Assembly (NCBI GenBank): GCA_003225295.1
Contig: QHYZ01000068.1
Coordinates: forward strand, 1-64,000
Direction of reading: 5' to 3'
Source of the DNA: Acidobacteriota bacterium
GTDB lineage: Bacteria; Acidobacteriota; Terriglobia; Acidiferrales; UBA7541
DNA length: 64,000 nucleotides
Both the position numbers and the translations under genes were made by a program. The notes under the pieces are model-generated. The model searched no databases. It worked only from the letters and a program-made list of their open reading frames with translations, and was not told where the DNA came from. Shown one piece after another: positions 1 through 7,530 of this stretch (positions are counted from its first letter, which is position 1; each line of letters begins with the position of its first letter).

Positions 1-414
1 CAGGTTCTTGTTGTAGGCCACCTGGACCTGGCCCCCTTCGAAACCACCTTTGTTGAACATCTGAGGCTTTCGGACCTCGCTGACGTCAATCACATCACCC
101 TGCTGGAACATATAGCGGCGATTCCCGATGGACATCAACTGCATCTTGCCATTGCGCACGTGGCCGGGCATGAAGTGGGCGAGGAGCTCCATGTTGTGGA
201 CATATGTCCTGCGATCCAGATATGAGATGCTGTTCGGAGTGGGGTGGCCATGATGGTCCGCCCAAGCCGCAATGGGAGAGCCGACCAACGCCAAACTAGC
301 GCCCGCGGCAGTTCCTAGAAACTCCCGCCGCGTCGGATGTATGGCCCTTTCCCCGGAGCTTCGGGCCTTTTTAGTCCTGGGGTCTTGCATTTTCGCGCCA
401 GTGTTGTCCTTCAT
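1..414 (-). CDS. Tat-exported protein, LVIVD-repeat-like (3' end outside window)
   Basis: The first 138 codons are visible; the C-terminus lies beyond the left edge. The N-terminus has a twin-arginine signal (RREFLGTAAGASLALVG around residues 28-44) ending near AAWA, so the product is probably exported folded. The mature part contains a DVIDVSEVRKP stretch that resembles the repeat unit of LVIVD beta-propeller proteins; this assignment is tentative because only one unit is visible. The ATG at 414 is chosen because AAGGAG lies 9 bases upstream; a second in-frame ATG is at 390. It is transcribed away from the catabolic island, so the 400-base gap to the right holds promoters for both directions. 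Role unknown. Confidence 0.7.
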   Translation of the reverse strand, partial: MKDNTGAKMQDPRTKKARSSGERAIHPTRREFLGTAAGASLALVGSPIAAWADHHGHPTPNSISYLDRRTYVHNMELLAHFMPGHVRNGKMQLMSIGNRRYMFQQGDVIDVSEVRKPQMFNKGGFEGGQVQVAYNKNL

Positions 415-665
415 CCTTTACGACTCCTTGAGTTATGAACTTGTGGCTCGTACCTTTGGCGACCAGGGATGATGACCATGGCTCTCTTGTTGGAATCCCC
501 GTACAGACCCGTCCTTGAATCTATCGGGTGGTTGAGGAGGAGGCTTGCCAGGTTTCATCCAAAAGGTAGGACCGCTGTACCATTCGCACTCAAGGGCTGT
601 CAAGAATATTCTTCTATGGGATCAGAGATACTTGCAGTTAGTATGTTTCGCAAAAAGCGGTCGGG

Positions 666-682
666 TATAGTGGTTGGACCAA
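666..682 (+). promoter_or_regulatory. Putative promoter -10 and GntR operator (site 1)
   Basis: TATAGT (666-671) is followed by the perfect palindrome TTGGACCAA at 674-682, which would sit at the transcription start of the aldehyde dehydrogenase operon. Nearly the same palindrome, differing only at the central base, lies at the promoter of the neighbouring gntR gene. FadR/VanR-type regulators commonly bind short GGTC/GACC palindromes. I see no good -35 box for this promoter. Confidence 0.5.
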
Positions 683-743
683 AATGTGAAAGTCTACGCC
701 AGGGGTCCGGAGGATGCCACAGCCTTTCGAACGAAGGGCAAAA

Positions 744-767
744 GAGCGCCGCCGTGCGACGGCGCTC
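744..767 (+). other. Leader hairpin upstream of aldehyde dehydrogenase
   Basis: GAGCGCCG (744-751) pairs with CGGCGCTC (760-767) across an 8-base loop. It lies between the putative operator and the start codon at 813, so it would be in the 5' untranslated RNA. No U-run follows, so it is not a classical terminator. It matches no riboswitch I know. Confidence 0.5.
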
Positions 768-812
768 CACTTAGACAGAGGGGCACAGCAAGATTCCAGA
801 GGGAGAACAGAA

Positions 813-2186
813 ATGGCAATTGCGACCGTCAATCCGGCGACAGGGGAAGTGGTCAAAACCTTCGAATCGCTATCGGATGCGCAGATTGAAGTGAAACTTC
901 AGAAGGCTGCCGATACGTTTTTGAGCTACCGCAAGGTGCCGATCGCCGAACGCGCACAGATGATGCTTAGGGCGGCAGCGATTCTGGACTGCGAAAAAGA
1001 GAGTTTTGCCCGGACGATGACCACCGAAATGGGCAAGACGTTTCGCTCGGCGGTCGATGAAGCAGCAAAATGCGCGTGGGTGTGCCGTTACTACGCCGAA
1101 AACGCGGAGCGCTTTCTCGCCGACGAAGTGGTCGAGACGACGGCGAGCCGGAGTTACATCCGTTATCAGCCGCTAGGGGCGGTTCTGGCGGTAATGCCAT
1201 GGAATTTTCCGTTTTGGCAAGTGCTGCGATTCGCCGCTCCAGCGTTGATGGCCGGGAACGTTGGACTCCTGAAGCACGCCTCGATTGTTCCGCAAAGTGC
1301 GTTGGCCATTGAGGACATCTTCGGGAGGGCCGGGTTTCCCGAGGGAGCTTTCCAGACACTGCTGATCGGCTCGCAAAGAGTGGACAGAATCCTGGGAGAT
1401 CCGCGAGTAATGGCGGCCACGTTGACGGGAAGCGAAGGAGCAGGAATTGAAGTGGGAATCGGCGCGGCTAAGAGAATCAAGAAAGTGGTGTTGGAACTGG
1501 GAGGAAGCGACCCATTTATTGTGATGCCCAGTGCGAATCTGGAGGTGGCCGCCGCCACGGCGGTGAAGGCGCGGATATTCAATAACGGACAATCCTGCAT
1601 CGCGGCCAAGCGCTTTATTGTGGACGAATCCATTGCCGACAAATTCGAAAGAGTGTTCGCGGAGAAAATGGCGGCGCTGCGGGTAGGGGATCCCTTTGAC
1701 GAGAAGACGGAACTCGGGCCGCTGTCAACGGCGGATGGCCTTGCCGATCTCGATCGCGATGTGAGGAAGACGGTTGAGGCAGGGGCCAAGGTCTTGACCG
1801 GAGGCCAACCGCTGGATCGTCCGGGGAATTTCTATGCTCCCACGGTGCTGACAAATATCCCCAAGGGCTCGCCGGCGCACCAGGAGGAGCTGTTTGGTCC
1901 GGTGGCGAGCGTGTTCCGCGCGGCAGACCTCGATGACGCGATTCGAATTGCGAACGACAGCCGCTTTGGATTGGGGGCCAGTGCCTGGACAAACGACCAG
2001 CAGGAGCGCGAGCGCTTCATCAACGATTTGGAGTCTGGCATGGTGTTCATAAACCGCATGGTGGCTTCCGATCCCCGGATACCCTTCGGGGGAGTGAAAT
2101 GGTCCGGTCATGGGCGAGAATTGGGAGCTCATGGGATTCGCGAATTCACAAACATCAAGACGGTATGGATCGAGGAGGCGCCCTGA
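813..2186 (+). CDS. gabD: NADP-dependent succinate-semialdehyde dehydrogenase (GabD1-type)
   Basis: 457-residue aldehyde dehydrogenase oxidising an aldehyde to its acid, most likely succinate semialdehyde to succinate in the cytoplasm. The catalytic set is intact: Asn131 in MPWNFPFW, Glu228 in LELGGSDPF and Cys262 in NNGQSCIAAKRF. Length and the LELGGSDPFIVMPSA and NNGQSCIAAKRFIV motifs match the short actinobacterial GabD1 type more than the 480-residue E. coli GabD. The ATG at 813 is chosen for GAGGGAG upstream and for the family N-terminus (TVNPATGE). It is the first gene of the island and has a putative GntR operator upstream. Substrate could be another small semialdehyde, given the neighbouring hydroxyacid dehydrogenase. 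Confidence 0.9.
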   Translation: MAIATVNPATGEVVKTFESLSDAQIEVKLQKAADTFLSYRKVPIAERAQMMLRAAAILDCEKESFARTMTTEMGKTFRSAVDEAAKCAWVCRYYAENAERFLADEVVETTASRSYIRYQPLGAVLAVMPWNFPFWQVLRFAAPALMAGNVGLLKHASIVPQSALAIEDIFGRAGFPEGAFQTLLIGSQRVDRILGDPRVMAATLTGSEGAGIEVGIGAAKRIKKVVLELGGSDPFIVMPSANLEVAAATAVKARIFNNGQSCIAAKRFIVDESIADKFERVFAEKMAALRVGDPFDEKTELGPLSTADGLADLDRDVRKTVEAGAKVLTGGQPLDRPGNFYAPTVLTNIPKGSPAHQEELFGPVASVFRAADLDDAIRIANDSRFGLGASAWTNDQQERERFINDLESGMVFINRMVASDPRIPFGGVKWSGHGRELGAHGIREFTNIKTVWIEEAP

Positions 2187-2190
2187 ACAG

Positions 2191-2227
2191 TTGCGGACGC
2201 CAACGAGCGTGTGGTAGATTGGTCCAA
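2191..2227 (+). promoter_or_regulatory. Putative gntR promoter with overlapping operator (site 2)
   Basis: TTGCGG (2191-2196), an 18-base spacer and TAGATT (2215-2220) form a plausible sigma-70 promoter. The palindrome TTGGTCCAA (2219-2227) overlaps the end of the -10 box and the expected start site. Its partner upstream of the dehydrogenase is TTGGACCAA. The arrangement suggests autorepression by the GntR protein encoded just downstream. Confidence 0.5.
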
Positions 2228-2342
2228 CAACTCGACCAGAAGCTGACGAGCCCCACGTCAAACGGTTTTGCTTGATCGAATTGCAGCTGGTACGGCGGTC
2301 GTACCACGACGCGGGAGCTTTCCGTCGGTTTGGGAGGATGTC

Positions 2343-3050
2343 ATGTACAAAATCGTGCGGTCCTCTCGGCTGTATGAGCAAATCGTTCAGCAGGTCGAGG
2401 AATCCATCCACAAAAGTGTTCTGAAGCCCGGAGACCAACTTCCCCCCGAACGCGAACTAGCTCAACAATTTGGCGTGAGTCGCACGGCCGTGCGCGAAGC
2501 AGTGAAAGCTCTTCGCGAAAAGGGGTTGGTGGAAGCCTATCCGGGCCGCGGAACCTTTGTTACCGATGGCACCGGCTATTCCATGCGCCAGTCGCTGGAC
2601 CGGATGTTAAAGGTGGGACAGGCGGAGGGGTCCGGGTTTCTGGCCGAAGTGCGCGAAATCCTGGAGCCGGAGATCGCCGCGCTGGCCGCGGCCCGCGCCG
2701 ACCAAGAGGATCTGTCCTCGATGAGGGAGCAAGTGGCGGTGATGGACAGCGCGCGCAAGGACCCTGATGCGTTCATTGAGGCGGATCTGGATTTTCACCT
2801 GGCTCTCGCGGAAGCCGCGGCAAATCCGCTGATTCTTTCGCTGATCGATTCGATCGTGGGGCTGCTGCGCGAACAGCGGATGGGAATCTTTCAGGTGGAA
2901 GGAGGTCCGGAGCGCGGGCAGTATCACCACAAGAAAATCCTGGAAGCTGTGGAGCACCGCGATCCGCTGGGAGCTCGAGACGCAATGAAGGCGCACCTGC
3001 GGCAAGTACGAGAGGATTCGCGCCGTGCGCCGGGCGGGCAGGAATCCTAA
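2343..3050 (+). CDS. GntR-family regulator, FadR/FCD type
   Basis: 235-residue DNA-binding regulator. Residues about 5-70 form the GntR winged helix-turn-helix, with the hallmark PPERELAQQFGVSRTAVREAV followed by the wing segment GRGTFV. Residues about 90-220 are an all-helical FCD ligand-binding domain with the pattern DLDFHLALAEAA and a later HHKKILEAV, which in this family contribute metal- and acid-binding residues. Such proteins sense carboxylic acids and usually repress adjacent catabolic genes. The ATG at 2343 is preceded by GGGAGG at 5 bases. It sits between the first and second enzyme genes and likely controls both the upstream promoter and its own. Confidence 0.92.
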   Translation: MYKIVRSSRLYEQIVQQVEESIHKSVLKPGDQLPPERELAQQFGVSRTAVREAVKALREKGLVEAYPGRGTFVTDGTGYSMRQSLDRMLKVGQAEGSGFLAEVREILEPEIAALAAARADQEDLSSMREQVAVMDSARKDPDAFIEADLDFHLALAEAAANPLILSLIDSIVGLLREQRMGIFQVEGGPERGQYHHKKILEAVEHRDPLGARDAMKAHLRQVREDSRRAPGGQES

Positions 3051-3240
3051 CAGGAAGGGTCAGTTCTGGAGTCCTTGCAGCAAGAGAATAAATTATGGTT
3101 GGGGCATGCGTTCTCCCGCAACGATTTGAAATGCGCAGATCGATCCAGGCTGAGGCGGTCGCCCTCAAGCCAAAATGCATCAGAAAGGCCGGGAAGCGCA
3201 AGAAGATTTGAGCTGCCTTTTACGAGGAGAAAAAGGGTTC

Positions 3241-4122
3241 ATGGCCAATCTTGGATTTGTCGGTCTTGGCGTGATGGGCAGCGAAATGGTGAACCGGCTG
3301 CTCGGGAAGGGCCACACCGCTACGGGCTACAACCGTACGCGTTCGAAAGCGGAGTGGTTGATCAAGAAGGGGATGAAGTGGGCCAACTCGCCGCGCGCCG
3401 TGGTCGCCGCAGCCGACGTAACCTTTTCCATGGTCACCAATTCCGCAGCGCTTGGCGCGGTGATGAACGGGGCCGATGGAATGCTGGCGGGAGTGACGCG
3501 GGGCAAGATTTTGGTGGATATGAGCACAGTTAGCCCGGCATACAGCCGGGACATGGCGGCCAAGGTGCGGGAAAAGGGCGGGGACATGGTGGACGCGCCG
3601 GTTTCCGGGAGCATCATCACACTGCAAGAGGGGAAATTGTCGGTGATGGTAGGAGGGCGCAAGGAAACTCTCGAAAAAGTGAAGCCGCTGCTGCAAGACA
3701 TCGGGCCAAAAGTAACTCACGTCGGAGACAACGGCCTCGCGCTGGTGATGAAGATCGGCACGAACCTGAGCCTCGCGGTGCAGATGCTGGCGTTCTCTGA
3801 GGGAGTTTTGCTTGCAGAAAAGAGTGGTATTGCGCGCGAAACGGCGGTGGATGTCCTGACGCACAGCGTGATTGCTTCTCCCATGGTGCAGTATCGGGGT
3901 CCGTTCATTCTGAAGATGCCCCAAGAGGCGTGGTTCAACGTAAACATGATGCAGAAAGACATGGATCTGGCATTGGAGCTGGGGCGACAACTGGACGTGC
4001 CCATGCCGACGACGGCGGTGACCAATGAATTTCTGACGGCGGCGCGCGGAATGGGGCTGGTGGAAAAGGATTTTGCAGTTGTTTTCGATGTTTTGGCGCA
4101 AATGTCGGGAGTCAAGCCGTGA
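3241..4122 (+). CDS. 3-hydroxyisobutyrate-dehydrogenase-family oxidoreductase
   Basis: 293-residue NAD(P)-dependent beta-hydroxyacid dehydrogenase. The N-terminal Rossmann motif is GLGVMG (residues 8-13); DAPVSGS near residue 120 is the substrate-binding signature; Lys171 and Asn175 in MKIGTN match the catalytic lysine and asparagine of the family. Members oxidise 3-hydroxyisobutyrate, 3-hydroxypropionate, tartronate semialdehyde and related acids; which one applies here cannot be read from sequence. The ATG at 3241 is preceded by GAGGAG. Its stop overlaps the GTG start of the E1 alpha gene by four bases, which implies translational coupling and a shared pathway. Confidence 0.88.
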   Translation: MANLGFVGLGVMGSEMVNRLLGKGHTATGYNRTRSKAEWLIKKGMKWANSPRAVVAAADVTFSMVTNSAALGAVMNGADGMLAGVTRGKILVDMSTVSPAYSRDMAAKVREKGGDMVDAPVSGSIITLQEGKLSVMVGGRKETLEKVKPLLQDIGPKVTHVGDNGLALVMKIGTNLSLAVQMLAFSEGVLLAEKSGIARETAVDVLTHSVIASPMVQYRGPFILKMPQEAWFNVNMMQKDMDLALELGRQLDVPMPTTAVTNEFLTAARGMGLVEKDFAVVFDVLAQMSGVKP

Positions 4123-5117
4123 CCATTGCAACCGAGCAGTCCAAAGCGAATGCCGCGTTAAAGACCGAGCAGTGGATGCGCATGTACCGGCGCATGGTAA
4201 TGATCCGTGAGTTCGAAGAACAGGTGAACGAACTCTATACCCGAGCGCTGATGCCGGGCCTGGCGCACCTTTATGTAGGCGAGGAAGCGGTAGCGGTGGG
4301 AATTTGCGAAGCTTTGCAGCCCACGGATTACATCACAAGCACACACCGGGGGCACGGTCACTGCGTTGCGAAAGGCGCTTCACCGGATCGCATGTTTGCC
4401 GAGCTGCTGGGGAAAGAAGCAGGGTATTGCCGAGGCAAAGGCGGATCAATGCACATTGCCGATCCTGCGACCGGCAACCTGGGAGCGAATGCCATCGTGG
4501 GGGGCAGCGCGGGAATCGCCACGGGAGCGGCACTTTCATCTAAGCGGCTAGGCACAGGACAAGTCGCCGTGTGCTTTTTTGGCGAAGGGGCGCTTGGACA
4601 GGGCGTGCTTTACGAGGTGATGAACCTGGCGGCGCTGTGGAAACTGCCGGTGATTTACGTCTGCGAAAACAATCTTTATACGGAATACACGCACTATTCG
4701 GAAACCACGGCGGGCGACATCCTGGCACGCGGAACTGCATTTGGAGTGCATGCGGAAAGCGTGGATGGGCAGGATGTTCGGGCGGTATATGCGGCAGCCC
4801 AGAGATTAGTGGATGGCGCGCGGAAAGGAGAGGGACCGGCGTTTCTGGTTTGCGCGACGTATCGCTACTCGGGACACCACGTGGGTGACATCAATCGCGA
4901 GTATTACCGTTCGAAACAGGAAGAGCAGGAATGGAAAACGAAAAGAGACCCCATCAAGAATTTTACCGCCTGGCTGATCGATCAGAAGCTTTCAGATGCG
5001 AGCACCTTGGGCGGAATTCAAAGTGAAGTGCGGGCCGAAATGAAAGCGGCGGTGGAGTTTGCGATCACGGCACCGTATCCGACAGCGGAGCAAGCCGAGG
5101 AAGACGTGTATGCCTGA
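4119..5117 (+). CDS. 2-oxoacid/acetoin dehydrogenase E1 component, alpha subunit
   Basis: 332-residue thiamine-pyrophosphate-dependent E1 alpha subunit. GEG at 155-157 and NN at 184-185 form the conserved TPP/Mg2+ motif. The sequence around GGSMHIADPATGNLGANAIV resembles pyruvate and acetoin dehydrogenase alpha subunits (PdhA/AcoA) more than branched-chain ones. It begins with GTG inside the stop codon of the upstream gene (GTGA overlap) after a GGGAG site and overlaps the beta subunit start by eight bases. The alpha/beta heterotetramer decarboxylates a 2-oxoacid (or cleaves acetoin) and passes the acyl group to E2. Confidence 0.93.
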   Translation: MTIATEQSKANAALKTEQWMRMYRRMVMIREFEEQVNELYTRALMPGLAHLYVGEEAVAVGICEALQPTDYITSTHRGHGHCVAKGASPDRMFAELLGKEAGYCRGKGGSMHIADPATGNLGANAIVGGSAGIATGAALSSKRLGTGQVAVCFFGEGALGQGVLYEVMNLAALWKLPVIYVCENNLYTEYTHYSETTAGDILARGTAFGVHAESVDGQDVRAVYAAAQRLVDGARKGEGPAFLVCATYRYSGHHVGDINREYYRSKQEEQEWKTKRDPIKNFTAWLIDQKLSDASTLGGIQSEVRAEMKAAVEFAITAPYPTAEQAEEDVYA

Positions 5118-6105
5118 AGTGGCCACACGGGAGTTGACGTTTGCGCAAGCCATCCGCGAAGCGCTCGCGGAAGAGATGCGCCGCGATTCGCGCGTGTGCA
5201 TTTTTGGGGAAGACGTCGCGGAAGCGGGAACGCCGTTCAAAGTGTTGTCGGGTCTGGTGGAGGAATTCGGCCGAGAGCGAGTGATGGACACGCCGATCTC
5301 GGAAGCGGGCTTCACGGGGATGGGAGTGGGAGCGGCGATGACGGGTTTGCGACCGGTGGTCGACATCATGTTCGGCGATTTCCTGACGCTGACAATGGAC
5401 CAGCTGGTGAATCAGGCCGCCAAGGTGCATTACATGTCGGGCGGGACGTGGAAAGTGCCAATGGTTTTGCGGACCACGCTGGGAGCGACGCGACGTTCGG
5501 CGGCGCAGCATTCGCAGTCGCTGCACGCGTGGCTGAGCCATGTGCCGGGATTGAAGGTGGTGATGCCATCGACGCCCTACGATGCGAAGGGACTTTTGAA
5601 GACGGCGATCCGCGACGAGAATCCGGTGGTCTTTTTTGAAGACAAGATGATGTACAAACAGAAAGGGCCGGTGCCGGAGGAGGAGTATACGATTCCCTTT
5701 GGCGCGGCGGACGTCAAGCGCAAGGGCGAAGACATCACGATTGTGGCGACGAGCAGCATGGTGCAAGTGGCGTTGGGGGCGGCCGACTTGCTGGAAAAGA
5801 TTGGCGTGGACGCAGAAGTGATTGATCCGCGGACCACGTGGCCGCTGGATGAGAAGACCCTGATTGAATCGGCGAAGAAGACTTCGCGAGCGATGGTGGT
5901 TGATGAAGGTTATGGCCGCTACGGCGTGACCGGAGAGATCGCTTCGGTCATCGCGGAAGGCGCGTTCTATAACCTGGAGGCGCCGGTAAAGCGAATGGGG
6001 GCGATGCACGTGCCGATTCCATTTTCTCCTCCGTTGGAAGATGTCACGGTACCGACGGAGCAAGAGGTATTTGAGGCTGCGCGGACGCTTTGCGGGAAGG
6101 GATGA
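5110..6105 (+). CDS. 2-oxoacid/acetoin dehydrogenase E1 component, beta subunit
   Basis: 331-residue partner of the alpha subunit. The TPP-activating glutamate is in DTPISEAGFTG near residue 60; QHSQSLHAWLSHVPGLKV is the conserved segment lining the active-site channel; the C-terminal transketolase domain contains GVDAEVIDPRT and VVDEGYGRYG. The ATG at 5110 overlaps the alpha gene and the 3' end overlaps the next gene through ATGA, so the three genes are tightly coupled. Length is normal for the family. Confidence 0.93.
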   Translation: MPEVATRELTFAQAIREALAEEMRRDSRVCIFGEDVAEAGTPFKVLSGLVEEFGRERVMDTPISEAGFTGMGVGAAMTGLRPVVDIMFGDFLTLTMDQLVNQAAKVHYMSGGTWKVPMVLRTTLGATRRSAAQHSQSLHAWLSHVPGLKVVMPSTPYDAKGLLKTAIRDENPVVFFEDKMMYKQKGPVPEEEYTIPFGAADVKRKGEDITIVATSSMVQVALGAADLLEKIGVDAEVIDPRTTWPLDEKTLIESAKKTSRAMVVDEGYGRYGVTGEIASVIAEGAFYNLEAPVKRMGAMHVPIPFSPPLEDVTVPTEQEVFEAARTLCGKG

Positions 6106-7499
6106 GGCTGGATGGCGGATGCCGGCACGTGGAATTTTGCCGTACGAGAAGGAGAGATCCTTCGGCCCGGCAAAAGGCGGCCGTGGATTGGGAGAACCGT
6201 ATTGATTTTGACCGGCTCCGCCGCGAGCGGCTGGCGCGCGCAAAAGCGCTACTGGCGAAATCGGAAATGGGAGCGCTGCTGTGCTTTGACATGAATAATG
6301 TGCGTTACTTGACGGCCACGCATATCGGGACGTGGGCGCAGGACAAAATCAGCCGATTTTCGCTGCTGCCGCAAAATGACGAGCCGATACTTTGGGATTT
6401 CGGATCGGCCGCACGGCACCACCAGCAGAACTGCCCGTGGCTGGGAGACCGTTCGCGGCCGGGAATTCCGTTGCTGCGCGGAGCGATGTCGCCGGAGATG
6501 GGTCGCGCGGAGAACGTGGCGCGCAAAATAAAGGTAGAACTCGAGAAGCGCGGGCTGCACCAGGAGCCGCTGGGGATCGACGTCGTCGAACCTCCGATTC
6601 TTTTCGCGCTGCAAAAAGAAGGGATCAAGATCGTTGATGGGCAGCAATTGATGTCCGACGCGCGGGTGCTCAAGACGCAGGATGAGATTTCGCTGCTGAA
6701 TCACTCGGCGATGATGGTGGACGCGGCGTACGACGAATTGTACCGGGCGATGAAACCGGGGATGAGCGAGAACCAAGCCGTGGGGCTGGCCAGCAAGGTG
6801 CTGTATGACCTAGGCTCGGAATATGTCGAAGCGGTGAATGCGATTTCCGGGGAACGCTGCAATCCGCATCCGCATGTGTTTTCCGATCGTGTGTTGCGGC
6901 CGGGGGATCCGGTTTACTACGACATTTTGCATTCCTACATGGGCTACCGGACTTGTTACTACCGGTGCTTCACCATCGGATATGCGTCGCACGCGATGAT
7001 CGACGCGTACAAACGATGCCGCGAGTATCTGGATGCGGCGATTTCGCTAGTGCAGCCGGGCCGCACGACGGCGGAGATTGCTTCGGTATGGCCCAAGGCG
7101 GAGGAATTTGGATTTCCCGACGAAGAAGCGGCGTTTGCGCTGCAATTCGGACACGGGATTGGGTTGGCGATTTGGGAGAAGCCGGTCATCAGCCGCATGG
7201 TTTCGCTCGAGCATGCGCATGAGATTAAGCCGGGGATGGTGTTCGCGCTGGAAACGTTCTGGCCCTCGACGGACGGGTGGAGCGCGGCGCGGATTGAAGA
7301 AGAGATTGTGGTGACGGAAACCGGGCATGAAGTGATCACGCGATTTCCGGCAGATCAACTGATGGTGGCGGGCGCGCACTACTACACCGTGAATGGGCCG
7401 CTATCCACAACGCGCGAGAACGAGGCGCCGCCCAGCCGGCGGGTGAAAGAGATGGTGGCGGCCAGCGCGAAAGTCGAAGGAGTGGCGGCGACAGACTGA
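6102..7499 (+). CDS. M24-fold (Xaa-Pro peptidase/creatinase-like) protein with altered metal site
   Basis: 465-residue protein with the creatinase N-domain followed by a pita-bread M24 domain. The first metal aspartate is present in VYYDILHSYMGYR, the histidine in FGHGIGL and both glutamates in FALETFW and ARIEEEI. The second aspartate, expected 11 residues after the first in the SDxTRT segment, is replaced by Cys (RTCYYRC). Peptidase activity is therefore doubtful. Length and layout recall creatinase-like enzymes and the DMSP lyase DddP, which also has a non-peptidase M24 site, but I cannot show that relationship. It starts with ATGA overlapping E1 beta and lies between E1 and E2, so it should act in the same pathway. 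Confidence 0.82.
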   Translation: MRLDGGCRHVEFCRTRRRDPSARQKAAVDWENRIDFDRLRRERLARAKALLAKSEMGALLCFDMNNVRYLTATHIGTWAQDKISRFSLLPQNDEPILWDFGSAARHHQQNCPWLGDRSRPGIPLLRGAMSPEMGRAENVARKIKVELEKRGLHQEPLGIDVVEPPILFALQKEGIKIVDGQQLMSDARVLKTQDEISLLNHSAMMVDAAYDELYRAMKPGMSENQAVGLASKVLYDLGSEYVEAVNAISGERCNPHPHVFSDRVLRPGDPVYYDILHSYMGYRTCYYRCFTIGYASHAMIDAYKRCREYLDAAISLVQPGRTTAEIASVWPKAEEFGFPDEEAAFALQFGHGIGLAIWEKPVISRMVSLEHAHEIKPGMVFALETFWPSTDGWSAARIEEEIVVTETGHEVITRFPADQLMVAGAHYYTVNGPLSTTRENEAPPSRRVKEMVAASAKVEGVAATD

Positions 7500-7530
7500 A
7501 GGCTCGTCCCCGGCTCCTGGCAAAGAAACT

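Larger units (their letters stand above)
415..812. other. Divergent intergenic region with operator and leader hairpin
   Basis: This gap separates two divergent genes. I see no credible small gene in it. Its right half holds a -10-like TATAGT, a palindrome shared with the gntR promoter and a strong hairpin ahead of the dehydrogenase gene; these are listed separately. The left half shows nothing beyond the ribosome binding site of the gene at 414. Confidence 0.6.

Noticed and set aside
469-774. Open frame of 101 codons upstream of the aldehyde dehydrogenase
   Set aside because: It overlaps the putative promoter, operator and leader hairpin, has no family resemblance and no good ribosome binding site.
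3220-4131. Long minus-strand frame opposite the hydroxyacid dehydrogenase gene
   Set aside because: It is an antisense shadow of a well-supported gene, with His/Arg/Gln-rich composition typical of the reverse frame.
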